NCBI RefSeq assembly: GCF_000023445.1
Contig: NC_012881.1
Coordinates: forward strand, 1,431,501 to 1,495,500
DNA from: Maridesulfovibrio salexigens DSM 2638
Lineage (GTDB): Bacteria > Desulfobacterota > Desulfovibrionia > Desulfovibrionales > Desulfovibrionaceae
DNA: 64,000 nt
Reading direction: 5' to 3'
Shown: piece by piece, positions 17,723 to 27,577 of the stretch
Layout of the letters: every line of letters begins with the position of its first letter
Position numbering within the stretch: the stretch's first letter is position 1
The notes under the pieces: model-generated
The model's input: only the letters and a program-made list of their open reading frames with translations
The model's database searches: none
Told to the model about the DNA's origin: nothing
Position numbers and translations under genes: made by a program

Positions 17723-18117
17723 TAATCTTCTTGGTCGTAAGTGATCAGATTCAGGTATATCCCCTGCGGGTCCTGAATTACGCAAAACCGTCCGACCCCT
17801 TCAATCTTTGTGGGAGGGAGCATAACCTTGCCGCCTGTTTCTTCGACTTGCTCTGCGGCAGCTTCTACATCATCAGCGGTGATGTACGGGTCCCAGCAGC
17901 CTTTGATGTGGTCAGGCGTATCTGCAGGTTTGATCATCATTCCTGCTGCCATGCGCCCGTCTTTGAAGGCGGTCAGGTAGGTGTCACCGTAGATGGTTTT
18001 TGATTCTTTGAATGTCCATCCCAGAAGGTCGCCATAGAATTTCTTGGCTGCTTCCAGATCGCTTGTCAGCAGCTCGTTCCAGCTGAAGAAACCGTGTGAT
18101 GATGAATCGTTGTGCAT
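17722..18117 (-). CDS. VOC-superfamily (glyoxalase-fold) protein
   Basis: 131 residues in two beta-alpha-beta-beta-beta modules: SHGFFSWNELLTSDLEAAKK at the N-terminus and VEETGGKVMLPPTKIEGVGR then VIQDPQGIYLNLI at the C-terminus. Family members include glyoxalase-like lyases, dioxygenases and drug-binding proteins; this one is closest to the small uncharacterised group annotated as glyoxalase/bleomycin resistance-like. It lies 9 bp downstream of the DsbD-like gene and is probably cotranscribed with it. Confidence 0.82.
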   Translation of the reverse strand: MHNDSSSHGFFSWNELLTSDLEAAKKFYGDLLGWTFKESKTIYGDTYLTAFKDGRMAAGMMIKPADTPDHIKGCWDPYITADDVEAAAEQVEETGGKVMLPPTKIEGVGRFCVIQDPQGIYLNLITYDQED

Positions 18118-18126
18118 AATATTTCC

Positions 18127-20067
18127 TTATTTAAGTGTCTGGCTAAGTGCTTCATCCATCTGTCCGGTGGTGTACAGGTCACGGATAACCGTGGGAGATG
18201 ATGACTCCTCACCGGGTTTGAAGATGGCTGCCAGCGGGATGGAGCGGCTGCCCAGCGCACGCAGGAACTTGTCGGCTACTTTGTCCGGGGCGGTGAGGTC
18301 TACCTTGATGAAAGTCAGGTTGTACTTTTCCTGCCACCGGTTGAGGTTGGCGGGAGTCAGTACGGTCTGTTCCAAAACCTTGCAGGATGGGCACCAGTCT
18401 GCAGTGAATTCTACCAGCATGGCTTCGCGTCCTAAGCGAGCTGTGAAATCCTGCTGCTCAAAGCCGACCCAGTGCGCGGTGCGCTCTTGCGGGGTTGCGG
18501 CCCAGAATCCTGCTCCAATGCAGATTGCCAGTGCGCCAATACGCAGCAGGTACATGACTGATTTCTTGTCCGCTCCTGCTGAAAGACCCCACATCCATGC
18601 GCTAACGGCGGTAAACCAAAGGAAGATCATGGTCGGGATGTACATATCCTCAGGCAGGATGCTGAACAGGTAGATACATGTGCCGGCAAGGAAAAATCCT
18701 GCGGCACGTTCAATCCAGATGGTCCATGCGCCGGGCTTAGGGAATTTGGTCGCCAGTGCCGGGAAAATTGCCATTAAAATATAAGGCAAAGCCATGCCCG
18801 CGCCAACGCTCAGGAATACCGAGCTGATCACATAATGCTGCTGTACCATAGCCCAGCCCAGCACTCCGCCGAGAAATGGGCCGCTGCAAGGGGTTGCCAG
18901 CAGGGTGGCAAGTATCCCCGTAAACAGGGCCTGTCTGCGCGGTCCGCTGTTTTCCGAGCCAAGCTTGAGGTCCACAATGGGCAGGTTAAACAGCCCGAAG
19001 AGACTCAGGCTGAGCGCGAATACAACTCCGGTCAACCCGATGACCACTGGAGGCTTCTGAAAAATTTGTCCCCAAGCCATGCCAGTCATACCGAGGATGC
19101 CGCTGAGGACTCCAAAGTAAAGCATTATGCCCAGTGCAAAGAAAATATTGTGTTCCCGGAAACCGCGCTTCTGTTCTTCCGGACTTTCGTGTCCGGCCCC
19201 GGCGAGCAGGGTGGAGAGTTTCAGACTGATAACCGGAAGTACGCAGGGCATGAAGTTGAGCAGGAATCCAGCCAGCAATCCGAAAAGGATCGCGGTGGTC
19301 AGGTCTGTTACCTCAAGGCCCGGAGTGAAGGAACGAGGAGTGAGGGAGTCGAAGGAGAATGCGGCTTCTGCGCTGTTACCTTCTTCACTCGCAACTGGGG
19401 GAGCGGTCTTTTGCGGTTGGGATTTAGCAGCTCTTTCTGCATTTTTTCCTTCAACTTTGGCAGCTATATTTTTAAGGGAAATCTTGATGGTCTTTGCTCC
19501 CTTGCGCATCTCTACGAATTCCGGCCACCAAGGTTGCAGGCTGGCTTGCGGCAGTTTATCCGGAGATACTGACATGCCGAAGAAGCTAAGATCTGTTCTG
19601 AAAGGCTGGCAGGCAGTCTTTGAACACATAAGCAGTGATAGTTTGGCTTTGAGAGTAAATGATTTCAAAGCTGGAGGTACCGGAACCAGAATAGGGGTAG
19701 GCTCTGAGTATGTGGAGACCTTTTTGCCTTTGTTAAAAGGATCATCCTTAAGCTTTCCCGGAAGGTAGATAGCTGGAAGGACGGTGTTGTCCGGTGTCAG
19801 AGTTACTTTCAGGGTAGTAGGCTGGCCCAGCTTGCCCGGGTTGTTGGAGTATGTGTACCATCCGTTTTTAGGTTCAAGCATCAAGCCAACTAAAATATTG
19901 GTTTTCAGTCCGACTTGTTTCTGGTCATCTTTGCTCAGGCTGTAGAGCTTCCATTTTGTATCCAGATTGGGATTCTGATTTTGGGCACTGAGAACCGTTT
20001 GCGGACAAATAAGCGCAAAGGTTGAAATGAAACTCAATAAAATTAAACAAATTAGCTTAAAGCGCAT
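18127..20067 (-). CDS. DsbD/ScsB-like thiol:disulfide interchange protein
   Basis: 646 residues, exported. Signal peptide about 1-28. A periplasmic N-terminal domain carries a Cys pair (LLMCSKTACQP). A central eight-TM-like DsbD core has one Cys in LNFMPCVLPVIS and the partner in LLATPCSGPFLGG. The C-terminal thioredoxin domain has WCPSC (EFTADWCPSCKVLEQ). Electrons from cytoplasmic thioredoxin are expected to pass through the membrane Cys pair to the C-terminal and N-terminal domains to reduce periplasmic proteins or cytochrome c maturation factors. Layout matches DsbD, although the N-terminal domain looks more ScsB-like. Confidence 0.88.
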   Translation of the reverse strand: MRFKLICLILLSFISTFALICPQTVLSAQNQNPNLDTKWKLYSLSKDDQKQVGLKTNILVGLMLEPKNGWYTYSNNPGKLGQPTTLKVTLTPDNTVLPAIYLPGKLKDDPFNKGKKVSTYSEPTPILVPVPPALKSFTLKAKLSLLMCSKTACQPFRTDLSFFGMSVSPDKLPQASLQPWWPEFVEMRKGAKTIKISLKNIAAKVEGKNAERAAKSQPQKTAPPVASEEGNSAEAAFSFDSLTPRSFTPGLEVTDLTTAILFGLLAGFLLNFMPCVLPVISLKLSTLLAGAGHESPEEQKRGFREHNIFFALGIMLYFGVLSGILGMTGMAWGQIFQKPPVVIGLTGVVFALSLSLFGLFNLPIVDLKLGSENSGPRRQALFTGILATLLATPCSGPFLGGVLGWAMVQQHYVISSVFLSVGAGMALPYILMAIFPALATKFPKPGAWTIWIERAAGFFLAGTCIYLFSILPEDMYIPTMIFLWFTAVSAWMWGLSAGADKKSVMYLLRIGALAICIGAGFWAATPQERTAHWVGFEQQDFTARLGREAMLVEFTADWCPSCKVLEQTVLTPANLNRWQEKYNLTFIKVDLTAPDKVADKFLRALGSRSIPLAAIFKPGEESSSPTVIRDLYTTGQMDEALSQTLK

Positions 20068-20147
20068 TTAGTTGCCTTTTTTGAATAAAAAAATAAAAAA
20101 CCGATTGACATCCACTGTGAATATCTCTAAATCCATTCTCACGACAC

Positions 20148-20223
20148 GGGTCACTGGCTCAATTGGTAGAGCAGCGGACTCTTAATCCGTTGGTTCAAGG
20201 TTCAAGTCCTTGGTGGCCTACCA
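20148..20223 (+). tRNA. tRNA-Lys (CTT)
   Basis: 76 nt with encoded CCA. Acceptor GGGTCAC pairs with GTGGCCT (one G-T). The anticodon stem GCGGA/TCCGT encloses loop CTCTTAA (anticodon CTT), and the T arm is CAAGG-TTCAAGT-CCTTG. Confidence 0.95.
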
Positions 20224-20234
20224 CAGTAAATACA

Positions 20235-20265
20235 GGGTGTTAGACGTTTAGTCTAGCACCCTTTT
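20235..20265 (+). terminator. tRNA-Lys terminator
   Basis: GGGTGTTAGAC pairs with GTCTAGCACCC around GTTTA, followed by TTTTA. Confidence 0.85.
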
Positions 20266-20281
20266 ACTTTATGTAAATGAT

Positions 20282-20316
20282 AACCGGTCCGAGCATCATG
20301 CTCGGACCGGTTTTTG
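20282..20316. terminator. Second strong terminator hairpin
   Basis: AACCGGTCCGAGCA pairs perfectly with TGCTCGGACCGGTT (14 bp, 3-nt loop), followed by TTTTTG on the plus strand. It may back up the tRNA terminator. Confidence 0.8.
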
Positions 20317-20424
20317 TTATCTTATTTAGTGAGTTGCCTAGCTTGAACGGCTAGTTTTGCGCTGTTTGAATCTAAATTGAATATGGACAGGTGAAAACTC
20401 AGCCAATTGCGCTGTTTCAGTGAG

Positions 20425-21261
20425 TTAGATGCTTATGCCTCTTGCGAAAAAAGCTTCGCCTTTCAGCCAGTTTTCAGTCAATTCAGTAATATTTTCAACT
20501 CCGTTTTCCAATAATAAGTATACGGCTCTGGGCAAAAGCAGGTAGCCAGTTTCGAGGCTGGTTTCTTTTGCGCCGTTTAGAAGTCCTATTTGAATGCTGT
20601 CAGCAATGATTCTGGGCAAAGGGTGGTTTTCGATTGGCGCCAGTGCATCCCCGGACTGGTTGCTGTGTTTGCACATCTCAGCATTAACTGAGTTCCAACC
20701 TCGGCAAACGAAAGGTCGGGCTGTATAAATCGAACACGTTTCTCCTTCCATGAACAGGCAGGGATGAAGATGTCTTTCCATCCCGATTTCCTCACGACTT
20801 TTACCTTTCAATTCTGTGAGCAGGGTTTGTGTTCTGTCTTTTAAGTTTTGGAGCTCACTTGGGCTGCGGGTTTCAAGAAGATGAAAACCAAGATACAGCG
20901 CTTCGGGCTCTGTCAAAGAAACCTGATTGATGCAGCAATAAATACAACCTCTTTTACATGCCAGTGGCGGGTCCAAAGTTATATCATCCAGCATGGAATC
21001 AAAAAGCGAATATGATTCCTGCATAAGCTCGTAAAGCGGTTGGATTCCGCTGCGTGCTGTATCTATGGAAAGCCTTTCTACAAAATCTTTGCGTCTTTTT
21101 TCCGCTGTTCTTAAGGCAACTGATTCGTGTTGCGATAGTGTGTTTGATGCGTGTTTATTCTTAATGGCAGCATTGGGTATTGCTTTTCTTTTTCTGGATT
21201 TCTTCTGCCGAGTTTTTTGTCTGGAAGCCATAGGTTGTTCCTTTGGCAGAGATTTGATCAT
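20425..21261 (-). CDS. YkgJ-type cysteine-cluster protein with basic N-terminus
   Basis: 278 residues. A Lys/Arg-rich N-terminus (about 1-40) is followed by a helical region and the CxxxCxxCC cluster (ACKRGCIYCCINQ), then further Cys in HPCLFMEGETCSIYTARPFVCRGWNS, the YkgJ/UPF0153 signature for metal binding. Longer than the family minimum; the basic tail could contact nucleic acid. An alternative start at the ATG ten codons downstream (MASRQK) is possible. Function unknown. Confidence 0.75.
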   Translation of the reverse strand: MIKSLPKEQPMASRQKTRQKKSRKRKAIPNAAIKNKHASNTLSQHESVALRTAEKRRKDFVERLSIDTARSGIQPLYELMQESYSLFDSMLDDITLDPPLACKRGCIYCCINQVSLTEPEALYLGFHLLETRSPSELQNLKDRTQTLLTELKGKSREEIGMERHLHPCLFMEGETCSIYTARPFVCRGWNSVNAEMCKHSNQSGDALAPIENHPLPRIIADSIQIGLLNGAKETSLETGYLLLPRAVYLLLENGVENITELTENWLKGEAFFARGISI

Positions 21262-21402
21262 GAATACACTGCCTAAATTATAGTCTGTACTGGAACACCG
21301 TGTTCTACATTATTCATGCCAGACGAGAGTGAAGTTGAATGCAATAAGTACTGTAGTGTTATTTTATTAACTACTTGTTAAGTAAGTCTATTTTATTTGT
21401 TT

Positions 21403-22791
21403 ATGCGCAGAGTCGTTGTTTTATTGAGTGGTGATTGTGTAATTGATCAATCAAACAGGTCTTTGAAGTTCTTTTTATTAGGAAAAGAGAATTTAGAGTT
21501 CTTGTCGCTCGTCCCTTTATATATAGTGCTATTCAACAGTAAATGGTTCTTTATTCATATAAAAGGAATTCATAGTTCCTATACTGTTTTGATGGGTTTG
21601 GCATTATGTATTGATTACAGCCTGTTATTTGGTGGCATGTATGTTGATTACAACCCGGAGTACATAAATCTTTTCTCTTCCTTTTTATGTCAGGTTGGCA
21701 TTCCTGCTGTTGTGAAGATTTCAGTATTCCGGGAGTTGAAGTTGGGAATAATCAGGTTGTTACTTGCCATTGCTGTATGCAATTCTCATTTTGAGTTGAC
21801 CTCACTTCCGATGGTCGATGGGCATGAGGCTGTGCTGACCTTTTTTGCAGTGTCAGGCTTTTACATGGCTATGATTCTGGAAGAGAGGAAAGAGAGTCCC
21901 GGGTGTTTCTATAAGAGCCGTATACTGTCTCTCTATCCCATGTTTTTATTTGCAGTAGGGGTTAGTGCGGCAATTCTGTTCTTTCTCGATGCACATCCGC
22001 TGATAAGCCGTGCCCAGGTGGTTGAAATATTGAGTAATCCATCAGGTTTTTTTATTGTTCTTTGGACTTCTGTGTGCGTGGTGGGGCAGGAATTGCTGTT
22101 CAGTCTAGGGGGCGGCGAGGGCGGTTCGTTACATTTTATAAGCGGGGATATGCCTAGTATATATAACCATGTTTTTCTGGTGCAGGCATGGTCCCTTTCG
22201 CTTGAAATAGTCTTCTATTCGCTGGCGCCGTTTCTTGTACGATTAAACTCCAAAATCCTGCTTGGCTTGAGCTTCGTAAGTCTATTATTTCGAGTATTTA
22301 TTGTTTTAACCCCGCTTTCAGATCAAAGTTTTTTCCTGCGTTTTTTTCCTGCTGATTTCTGGCTGTTCGGATTTGGTATTATTTCTTACAGGTTTTATCG
22401 CGGTCTTTCGAAAAAAGTATCTATCGTCGATTATCTGGCATTCATATCTTTAATTGCGTTGGTAATGATCGCCGGTGGAGTCAGCAACACTTATGTCCCG
22501 TTCTTCCTTCCCATGGGAGCCATAGTACTGCAGCCTTTCATTTTCCGGGCTTTTCAGTCTCTTGTGCTGGACTGTGTGGTGGGTAAAGTCACCTATCCGT
22601 TTTATCTACTGCACTATGCCGTGATAGGACTTTTTGAAGAGTATGCTGATGATCCTCTAGGGTGGCACATTTTTGCAGTTTCAATGGCTGCGGCTTTGGT
22701 TGCCTTTTTAATATTCAGTCCCGGTATAGGTGTTTTGAGATCTAAAGTGAGGAGGCGGGCTTCCGGTAATCCCATTCTTGGTACTGCATGA
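21403..22791 (+). CDS. Acyltransferase-3-like polytopic membrane protein
   Basis: About 462 residues with roughly ten hydrophobic helices. The region FFAVSGFYMAMILEERKE then FYKSRILSLYPMFLF resembles the acyltransferase-3 (OafA/NodX-type) core, and the C-terminal VGKVTYPFYLLHYAVIGLFEE matches the usual S/TYPxYLLH ending. Such enzymes O-acylate surface sugars. The N-terminal roughly 130 residues are atypical. ATG 21403 is chosen over an in-frame TTG at 21397; neither has a clear SD. The gene is isolated and somewhat AT-rich. Confidence 0.65.
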   Translation: MRRVVVLLSGDCVIDQSNRSLKFFLLGKENLEFLSLVPLYIVLFNSKWFFIHIKGIHSSYTVLMGLALCIDYSLLFGGMYVDYNPEYINLFSSFLCQVGIPAVVKISVFRELKLGIIRLLLAIAVCNSHFELTSLPMVDGHEAVLTFFAVSGFYMAMILEERKESPGCFYKSRILSLYPMFLFAVGVSAAILFFLDAHPLISRAQVVEILSNPSGFFIVLWTSVCVVGQELLFSLGGGEGGSLHFISGDMPSIYNHVFLVQAWSLSLEIVFYSLAPFLVRLNSKILLGLSFVSLLFRVFIVLTPLSDQSFFLRFFPADFWLFGFGIISYRFYRGLSKKVSIVDYLAFISLIALVMIAGGVSNTYVPFFLPMGAIVLQPFIFRAFQSLVLDCVVGKVTYPFYLLHYAVIGLFEEYADDPLGWHIFAVSMAAALVAFLIFSPGIGVLRSKVRRRASGNPILGTA

Positions 22792-22871
22792 TAAACAGCA
22801 GTATTGGTCGATGTTGGATGGACACCACCGCCCCCGTATGCCGAGGGCGATGATGTATGGAGGTTTGGGAA

Positions 22872-23900
22872 TTAGTCGGTTTTCAACTTAACCCAGTATT
22901 CATCGTACAATTTCATAGAGTCGCCTAAATAATCCTGAAACTCTCCGCGTTCGATAACTTCATTAGAAGGGTAAACGATGGGGTTGTTACGCACTTCTTT
23001 CGGGATAAGTTTCATGGCTGCATCGTTAGGGGTAGAGTAGCCCATTTCAGTAGAGATTATAGTAGCTACATCAGGGCGCAGCAGGTAGTTGAGGAAAGCG
23101 TGCGCTTCTTCAACATTTTTGGCTCCCTTAGGAATACACAGGGAATCAACCCAGAGGTTGTATCCTTCAGGAGGATATACGTACTTGATGTCGGGATTTT
23201 CCTGATTGGCAATAAATGCTTCTCCGTTAAATACTACACCTACTGCAATTTCCCCGGCGAGCAGAGCCTGTTTGGGGGAGTCGGAATCAAAAACACGAAC
23301 ACTCGGGATCAGAGTTTTCAGTTTCTGGTAGGCTTCCTCAATGTGCGCAGGATCGGTTTCGTTCAAAGGATATCCGAGCAGTTTGAGAGCAAGTGCAAAT
23401 ACTTCACGCGGTTCGTTTGGCAGAAGCAGCTTGCCTTTAAGTTCGGGTTTCCAGAGATCTGCGATGGAGTTTACTGTGTCGTTGCCGAGCAGGGCGGTGT
23501 TCACTGCAATAGATGTTGAACCCCACATATACGGGATAGAGTATGTGTTCTCCGGGTCAAATGACTGGTTGGTGAACTTGGGGGCAAGATATGCGAAGTT
23601 GCTTAACTGTTTTTTGTCCAGCGGCAGCAGCAGACCCTGACGGCGCATAAGGCTGACATAGTCAGAGGAGGGAACAATAAGGTCGTACCCTTCTCCGGCC
23701 AGTTTCACCTTGGTGTACATGGCTTCGTTGCTGTCGTAGTTGGACATATGGACCTTGATACCGGTTTCTTTGGTGAAGTTCTCCACAACTTCATCGGGTA
23801 TATATTCGGACCAGATGTAGAGATAGAGTTCACCGCTTCCGGCATAGGTGGGCACGCAGTAGAACAGAACCATGGCAAGCGCCAGCAGTATCTTTTTCAT
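22872..23900 (-). CDS. potD: Spermidine/putrescine ABC transporter, periplasmic binding protein
   Basis: 342 residues with a signal peptide (about 1-20, VPTYA-GSG). The PotD/PotF signature LYIWSEYIPDEVVENFTKE and later VPSSDYVSLMRRQGLL and IPYMWGSTSIAVN are clear. Delivers polyamines to PotBC. The start overlaps the potC stop as TAATG. Last gene of potABCD. Spermidine versus putrescine preference cannot be read from the sequence. Confidence 0.93.
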   Translation of the reverse strand: MKKILLALAMVLFYCVPTYAGSGELYLYIWSEYIPDEVVENFTKETGIKVHMSNYDSNEAMYTKVKLAGEGYDLIVPSSDYVSLMRRQGLLLPLDKKQLSNFAYLAPKFTNQSFDPENTYSIPYMWGSTSIAVNTALLGNDTVNSIADLWKPELKGKLLLPNEPREVFALALKLLGYPLNETDPAHIEEAYQKLKTLIPSVRVFDSDSPKQALLAGEIAVGVVFNGEAFIANQENPDIKYVYPPEGYNLWVDSLCIPKGAKNVEEAHAFLNYLLRPDVATIISTEMGYSTPNDAAMKLIPKEVRNNPIVYPSNEVIERGEFQDYLGDSMKLYDEYWVKLKTD

Positions 23901-24667
23901 TATTTTTTCTCCTTGAGCAGACGCCGTGATAAAATGACGGCGATAACAGTTATCCCGATCATCACTACGCTGAGTGCGTTGACATCAGGTTTAATTCCTA
24001 AACGGACCATGGAATATATTCGCAGGGGCAAAACTTCGTAAGTAGGCCCTGTTGTGAAAAAACTGATGATTACGTCATCCAGTGAGAGTGTGAAGCTCAG
24101 CAGCCATCCGGCCATCAGGCCGGGCAGGGCCATGGGGACGATAACCTTTTTGAATACCAGATATTCATTTGCCCCCAGATCACGCGCAGCCTCTACCACG
24201 GTCCTGTCGAATCCCTTGAACCGGGAATACACAGTGGCGGTGACGAACGGAACGCATAGGGTCACGTGTCCCATGAGCAGCGTCCAGAATCCGAGAGTAA
24301 AGCCCGCTCCCATGAACAGCACCAGCAGTGAAATCCCGATAACAATGTCAGGGGACATCATCATGACAAATACACTTCCGAAAACGGCCCCGCGTCCTTT
24401 GAAGCGGTATTGGTGCAGCATGAAAGCTGCAAGTGTACCGATCAGGCAGGCGATTGTGGCCGAGATCAGTGCAATGGTCATTGAGCGCAATGCAGCATCA
24501 ATCAATGTGGTATTGGCGAGCAGTTTGCCATACCATTTCAGAGTGAAACCCTTCCATGAAAGCGAGTATTTGGACGCATTGAAAGAGTATACCGCCATTA
24601 CCGCCAAAGGCAGGTAAAGGAATGTGTAAACCAGCCCGACATACAGAGACTTGATGAATTTGTTCAT
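23900..24667 (-). CDS. potC: Polyamine ABC transporter permease
   Basis: 255 residues with six TM helices and the EAA loop AARDLGANEYLVFKKVIVP that contacts the ATPase. Overlaps potB by 4 nt (ATGA) at its start and potD at its stop. Confidence 0.93.
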   Translation of the reverse strand: MNKFIKSLYVGLVYTFLYLPLAVMAVYSFNASKYSLSWKGFTLKWYGKLLANTTLIDAALRSMTIALISATIACLIGTLAAFMLHQYRFKGRGAVFGSVFVMMMSPDIVIGISLLVLFMGAGFTLGFWTLLMGHVTLCVPFVTATVYSRFKGFDRTVVEAARDLGANEYLVFKKVIVPMALPGLMAGWLLSFTLSLDDVIISFFTTGPTYEVLPLRIYSMVRLGIKPDVNALSVVMIGITVIAVILSRRLLKEKK

Positions 24668-25518
24668 ATCTTGAGTCTCCTTCCGGAGCGGCGCATACTG
24701 CGATAATACAAGGCCAGCATAAGCCCCATCATCAGGGTCATGGCAATGGATGCCGCTGATCCCATGGGCAGATCCCTTGCGGTAAGGAACTGGTCACGGA
24801 TGTAGTTACCAAGCAGCATTGTTCTCGCTCCGCCGAGGACATCGGGGATATAGAACATTCCAAGAGCCGGAAGAAATACCAGCATGCATCCGGATACGAT
24901 TCCCGGCATGGTCAGCGGTATGGTGATCTTCCTGAATGCGAGCCATCTTCCTGCCCCCAGGTCTCTTGCCGATTCCAGTAAACGCTGGTCGAGTTTTTCG
25001 ATAGCAGCATAGAGCGGCAGAATCATAAACGGAAGCAGGGTGTAGACCAGCCCGATAAAAACGGCGGACTGAGTGTACATAATCTTTATTGGTGCATCTA
25101 TCAGGCCCAGAAACATAAGTGTTTTATTCAGGATGCCGTCAGCCTTCAGAACAGCAACCATGGCATAGGTCCTGATCAGGGTGTTGGTCCAAAACGGGAT
25201 CATGACCAGCATAAGCATCAGCCGGGATGTCTCTTTGCTTGCTCGGGCTGCAATGTATGCAAAAGGGTAGCCGATGAGCAGGCATAAAAATGTCGCTGTT
25301 CCTGCCATCAGTAATGATTGTACCAGCATGGTTCCCAGTGCCGGTTCGAAAAGCCGAAAATAGCTTTCCAATGAAAAAACCGGAGCAATGAGGTCATCAG
25401 TGTGGCGGGTCATGAAGCTCACACCCAGAAGCATCACAGTGGGCAGAATCCCGAATAATGTAATCCAGCCCAGAACTCCCCCGATGATAAAACGTTTGAA
25501 TAAGCGTCTATCCTTCAT
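24664..25518 (-). CDS. potB: Polyamine ABC transporter permease
   Basis: 284 residues, six TM helices, with EAA loop SARDLGAGRWLAFRKITIP. The start lies 11 nt inside the end of potA, so translation is coupled along potA-B-C-D. Confidence 0.93.
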   Translation of the reverse strand: MKDRRLFKRFIIGGVLGWITLFGILPTVMLLGVSFMTRHTDDLIAPVFSLESYFRLFEPALGTMLVQSLLMAGTATFLCLLIGYPFAYIAARASKETSRLMLMLVMIPFWTNTLIRTYAMVAVLKADGILNKTLMFLGLIDAPIKIMYTQSAVFIGLVYTLLPFMILPLYAAIEKLDQRLLESARDLGAGRWLAFRKITIPLTMPGIVSGCMLVFLPALGMFYIPDVLGGARTMLLGNYIRDQFLTARDLPMGSAASIAMTLMMGLMLALYYRSMRRSGRRLKI

Positions 25519-26626
25519 GGGGCAGGACCACCTCCCAGCCTTCGAACCAGCCGACTGCTACGCGGTCTCCGGCGTGGAAGTAGAGGGTCTCGGCATCTTC
25601 ATCAAAGAATTCCGAAACCAGAATTTTCTTTCCGTCATCAAGAGTGATGTCCAGATCGTATGTTGCACCTTTGTAGTAGGTATGCTCAACGGTTCCTTTT
25701 AGGAGTGCTTTGGCAAATTTTTCAGCCAGTTCCGGGTCATCTTTTACTTCGTGCATTACCTCAACCCGGAAATCTTCAGGCCTGAGCAGAACGTGCACTT
25801 TATCACCTTCAGAGAAATCCCTTTTTGATTTGACGCTGACCGGAACTCCTTCAACTTCGGCGTTGAAGCTGCATCCGTTTTTTCCGGTGATGATGCCATC
25901 GAGTATATTGATTTCCCCTACAAAGCGGGCCACGTAGAGGTTGGAGGGATCTTCGTAAATTTCGCGAGGCGTGCCTATCTGCTCAATGCATCCTTTGTTC
26001 ATTACCACCACACGGTCAGACATGGTGAATGCTTCTTCCTGATCATGGGTGACAAGAATAAAAGTAATGCCGAGGGTGCGTTGAAGCTCCTTTAGTTCCT
26101 TCTGCATTTCCTTGCGCAGGCGGTAATCAAGTGCGGACATGGGTTCGTCCAGCAGCAGTACGCGGGGTTTGTTGACAATGGCACGGGCGATGGCAACGCG
26201 CTGCTGCTGGCCGCCGGAAAGTTCTCCAGGCATGCGTTGTCCCATTTCATCGAGACGAACCAGCTTGAGTGCTTTTTTTACTTCGCCGGCAATTTCGGAT
26301 GCAGGAATACCTGCTATTTTAAGGCCGAAGGCAACATTGTCGTATACGGACATGTGCGGGAAGAGGGCATAGCTCTGAAAAACGGTATTTACCGGACGGT
26401 TCTCCGGCTCAATGCCGGTCATGGGCTTGCCGTCCAGAAATATCTCGCCACCGTCGCATTCTTCGAAGCCGCCCAGAAGACGCAACATAGTTGTCTTGCC
26501 GCAACCGGATGGTCCCAGCAGAGTGAGGAATTCACCATCGTCAACTGACAGGGACAGCTTTTTTACGGCAATGTCCCCGTCATATGATTTAGATATGTCG
26601 GATATCTTAATAACCTTGTTCGCCAA
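25508..26626 (-). CDS. potA: Polyamine ABC transporter ATPase
   Basis: 372 residues. Walker [10 protein letters not shown], signature [14 protein letters not shown], Walker [14 protein letters not shown]-loop VTHDQEE, and a C-terminal TOBE-type regulatory domain (about 240-372). Energises PotBC import of spermidine/putrescine. The start appears to be TTG at 26626, with AGGA about 9 bases upstream; no better ATG precedes the Walker A region. First structural gene of the transporter; small genes of unknown role lie just upstream on the same strand. Confidence 0.93.
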   Translation of the reverse strand: MANKVIKISDISKSYDGDIAVKKLSLSVDDGEFLTLLGPSGCGKTTMLRLLGGFEECDGGEIFLDGKPMTGIEPENRPVNTVFQSYALFPHMSVYDNVAFGLKIAGIPASEIAGEVKKALKLVRLDEMGQRMPGELSGGQQQRVAIARAIVNKPRVLLLDEPMSALDYRLRKEMQKELKELQRTLGITFILVTHDQEEAFTMSDRVVVMNKGCIEQIGTPREIYEDPSNLYVARFVGEINILDGIITGKNGCSFNAEVEGVPVSVKSKRDFSEGDKVHVLLRPEDFRVEVMHEVKDDPELAEKFAKALLKGTVEHTYYKGATYDLDITLDDGKKILVSEFFDEDAETLYFHAGDRVAVGWFEGWEVVLPHEG

Positions 26627-26647
26627 AATTATCTCTTCCTTTGTTTG

Positions 26648-26920
26648 TTACCAGGCATCGTCGCCTCCGAATTGCATTTCATCCTCAAGGGTGTAGCCGA
26701 GAATTTTAACGCTGATATCATCGTCTGTTTCTGTTACTACACCCTGCACTGTGATCCATCTGTCTATGTAGTTGGCAAGCAGCTTGCTGGACTCGTCTTT
26801 TTCGATGTTGAATTCTTCTTCCCCATCCACAAGCAGGACAAGTTCCGATACAGAGTCGTTGTCCCATCCTGAGGGCACAAGCTGTCCGTATAATGTGTCT
26901 TGATAAATTTCTGAACCCAT
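26648..26920 (-). CDS. Small acidic hypothetical protein
   Basis: 90 residues, strongly acidic (MGSEIYQDTLYGQLVPSGWD at the start), no TM segment or recognised domain. It has the look of a small beta-rich OB-like fold (WITVQGVVTETDDDISVKIL), but this is only a guess. It sits 21 bp upstream of potA and 16 bp downstream of the GNAT gene, so all are likely cotranscribed. Confidence 0.65.
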   Translation of the reverse strand: MGSEIYQDTLYGQLVPSGWDNDSVSELVLLVDGEEEFNIEKDESSKLLANYIDRWITVQGVVTETDDDISVKILGYTLEDEMQFGGDDAW

Positions 26921-26936
26921 GTTTCCCCCTCAGTAA

Positions 26937-27485
26937 CTAGTTAAGCTCGTCAGCGTCTGAACCCATATCATATCTGTAAACAATTCCACCGCCTTCCGGG
27001 ATGAATTGTTTGATATGACGGTGCTCCGGAATGAAATTATTAGCTTCACAAAAGAGACGTGCATTTTCAAAGGCACGGTCTGTTTTTGTTTCTAAAAAGA
27101 TGCATTGCCCGTTCTCGTAATCAATCAGTCTGTTCATCTCTGCGATCAGAGCAGAACCGATTCCCAGTCTCTGGAAGTCAGGGTCGACGGCAATTGCATA
27201 CATCTCGTAATTTCCCGGCCAGTATGGAATGGGCCCGAAACAGATAAAACCGATAACCTGATCCTGTCCGGCTTTATTTATGGTTGCCTTTAGAAACGTG
27301 TCAGGTTCACTGCCGTTTCCATAGGCACTGTCCCATGCCATGGATTCAGCAGAGGTCATTTCTGAGGACGAAAAAAGTCCACTGGCCGCTGCCATGCTTA
27401 AAACTTGTTCAACCTCATCCGGGGTAAGTCCCGATGCGATTGCAACCTCTTGCGTTTCGACAGATGCAACTTCCTCTAGAGCCAT
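26937..27485 (-). CDS. GNAT-family N-acetyltransferase
   Basis: 182 residues. An N-terminal helical extension (about 1-50) is followed by a GNAT core with the acetyl-CoA loop DPDFQRLGIGSALIAEMNRL (Q/RxxGxG) and the YAIAV beta-strand before it. Being next to potABCD, a polyamine or small-amine substrate is conceivable, but sequence does not show it. Confidence 0.82.
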   Translation of the reverse strand: MALEEVASVETQEVAIASGLTPDEVEQVLSMAAASGLFSSSEMTSAESMAWDSAYGNGSEPDTFLKATINKAGQDQVIGFICFGPIPYWPGNYEMYAIAVDPDFQRLGIGSALIAEMNRLIDYENGQCIFLETKTDRAFENARLFCEANNFIPEHRHIKQFIPEGGGIVYRYDMGSDADELN

Positions 27486-27577
27486 CTCTCATCACCTTTG
27501 TTATTGGTTTTATTGCATGAGGGGGGGGCGAGTGCGTCATTCAGTTGCGGTTCGCTTCCGTTGGCGTGAATCTCCCG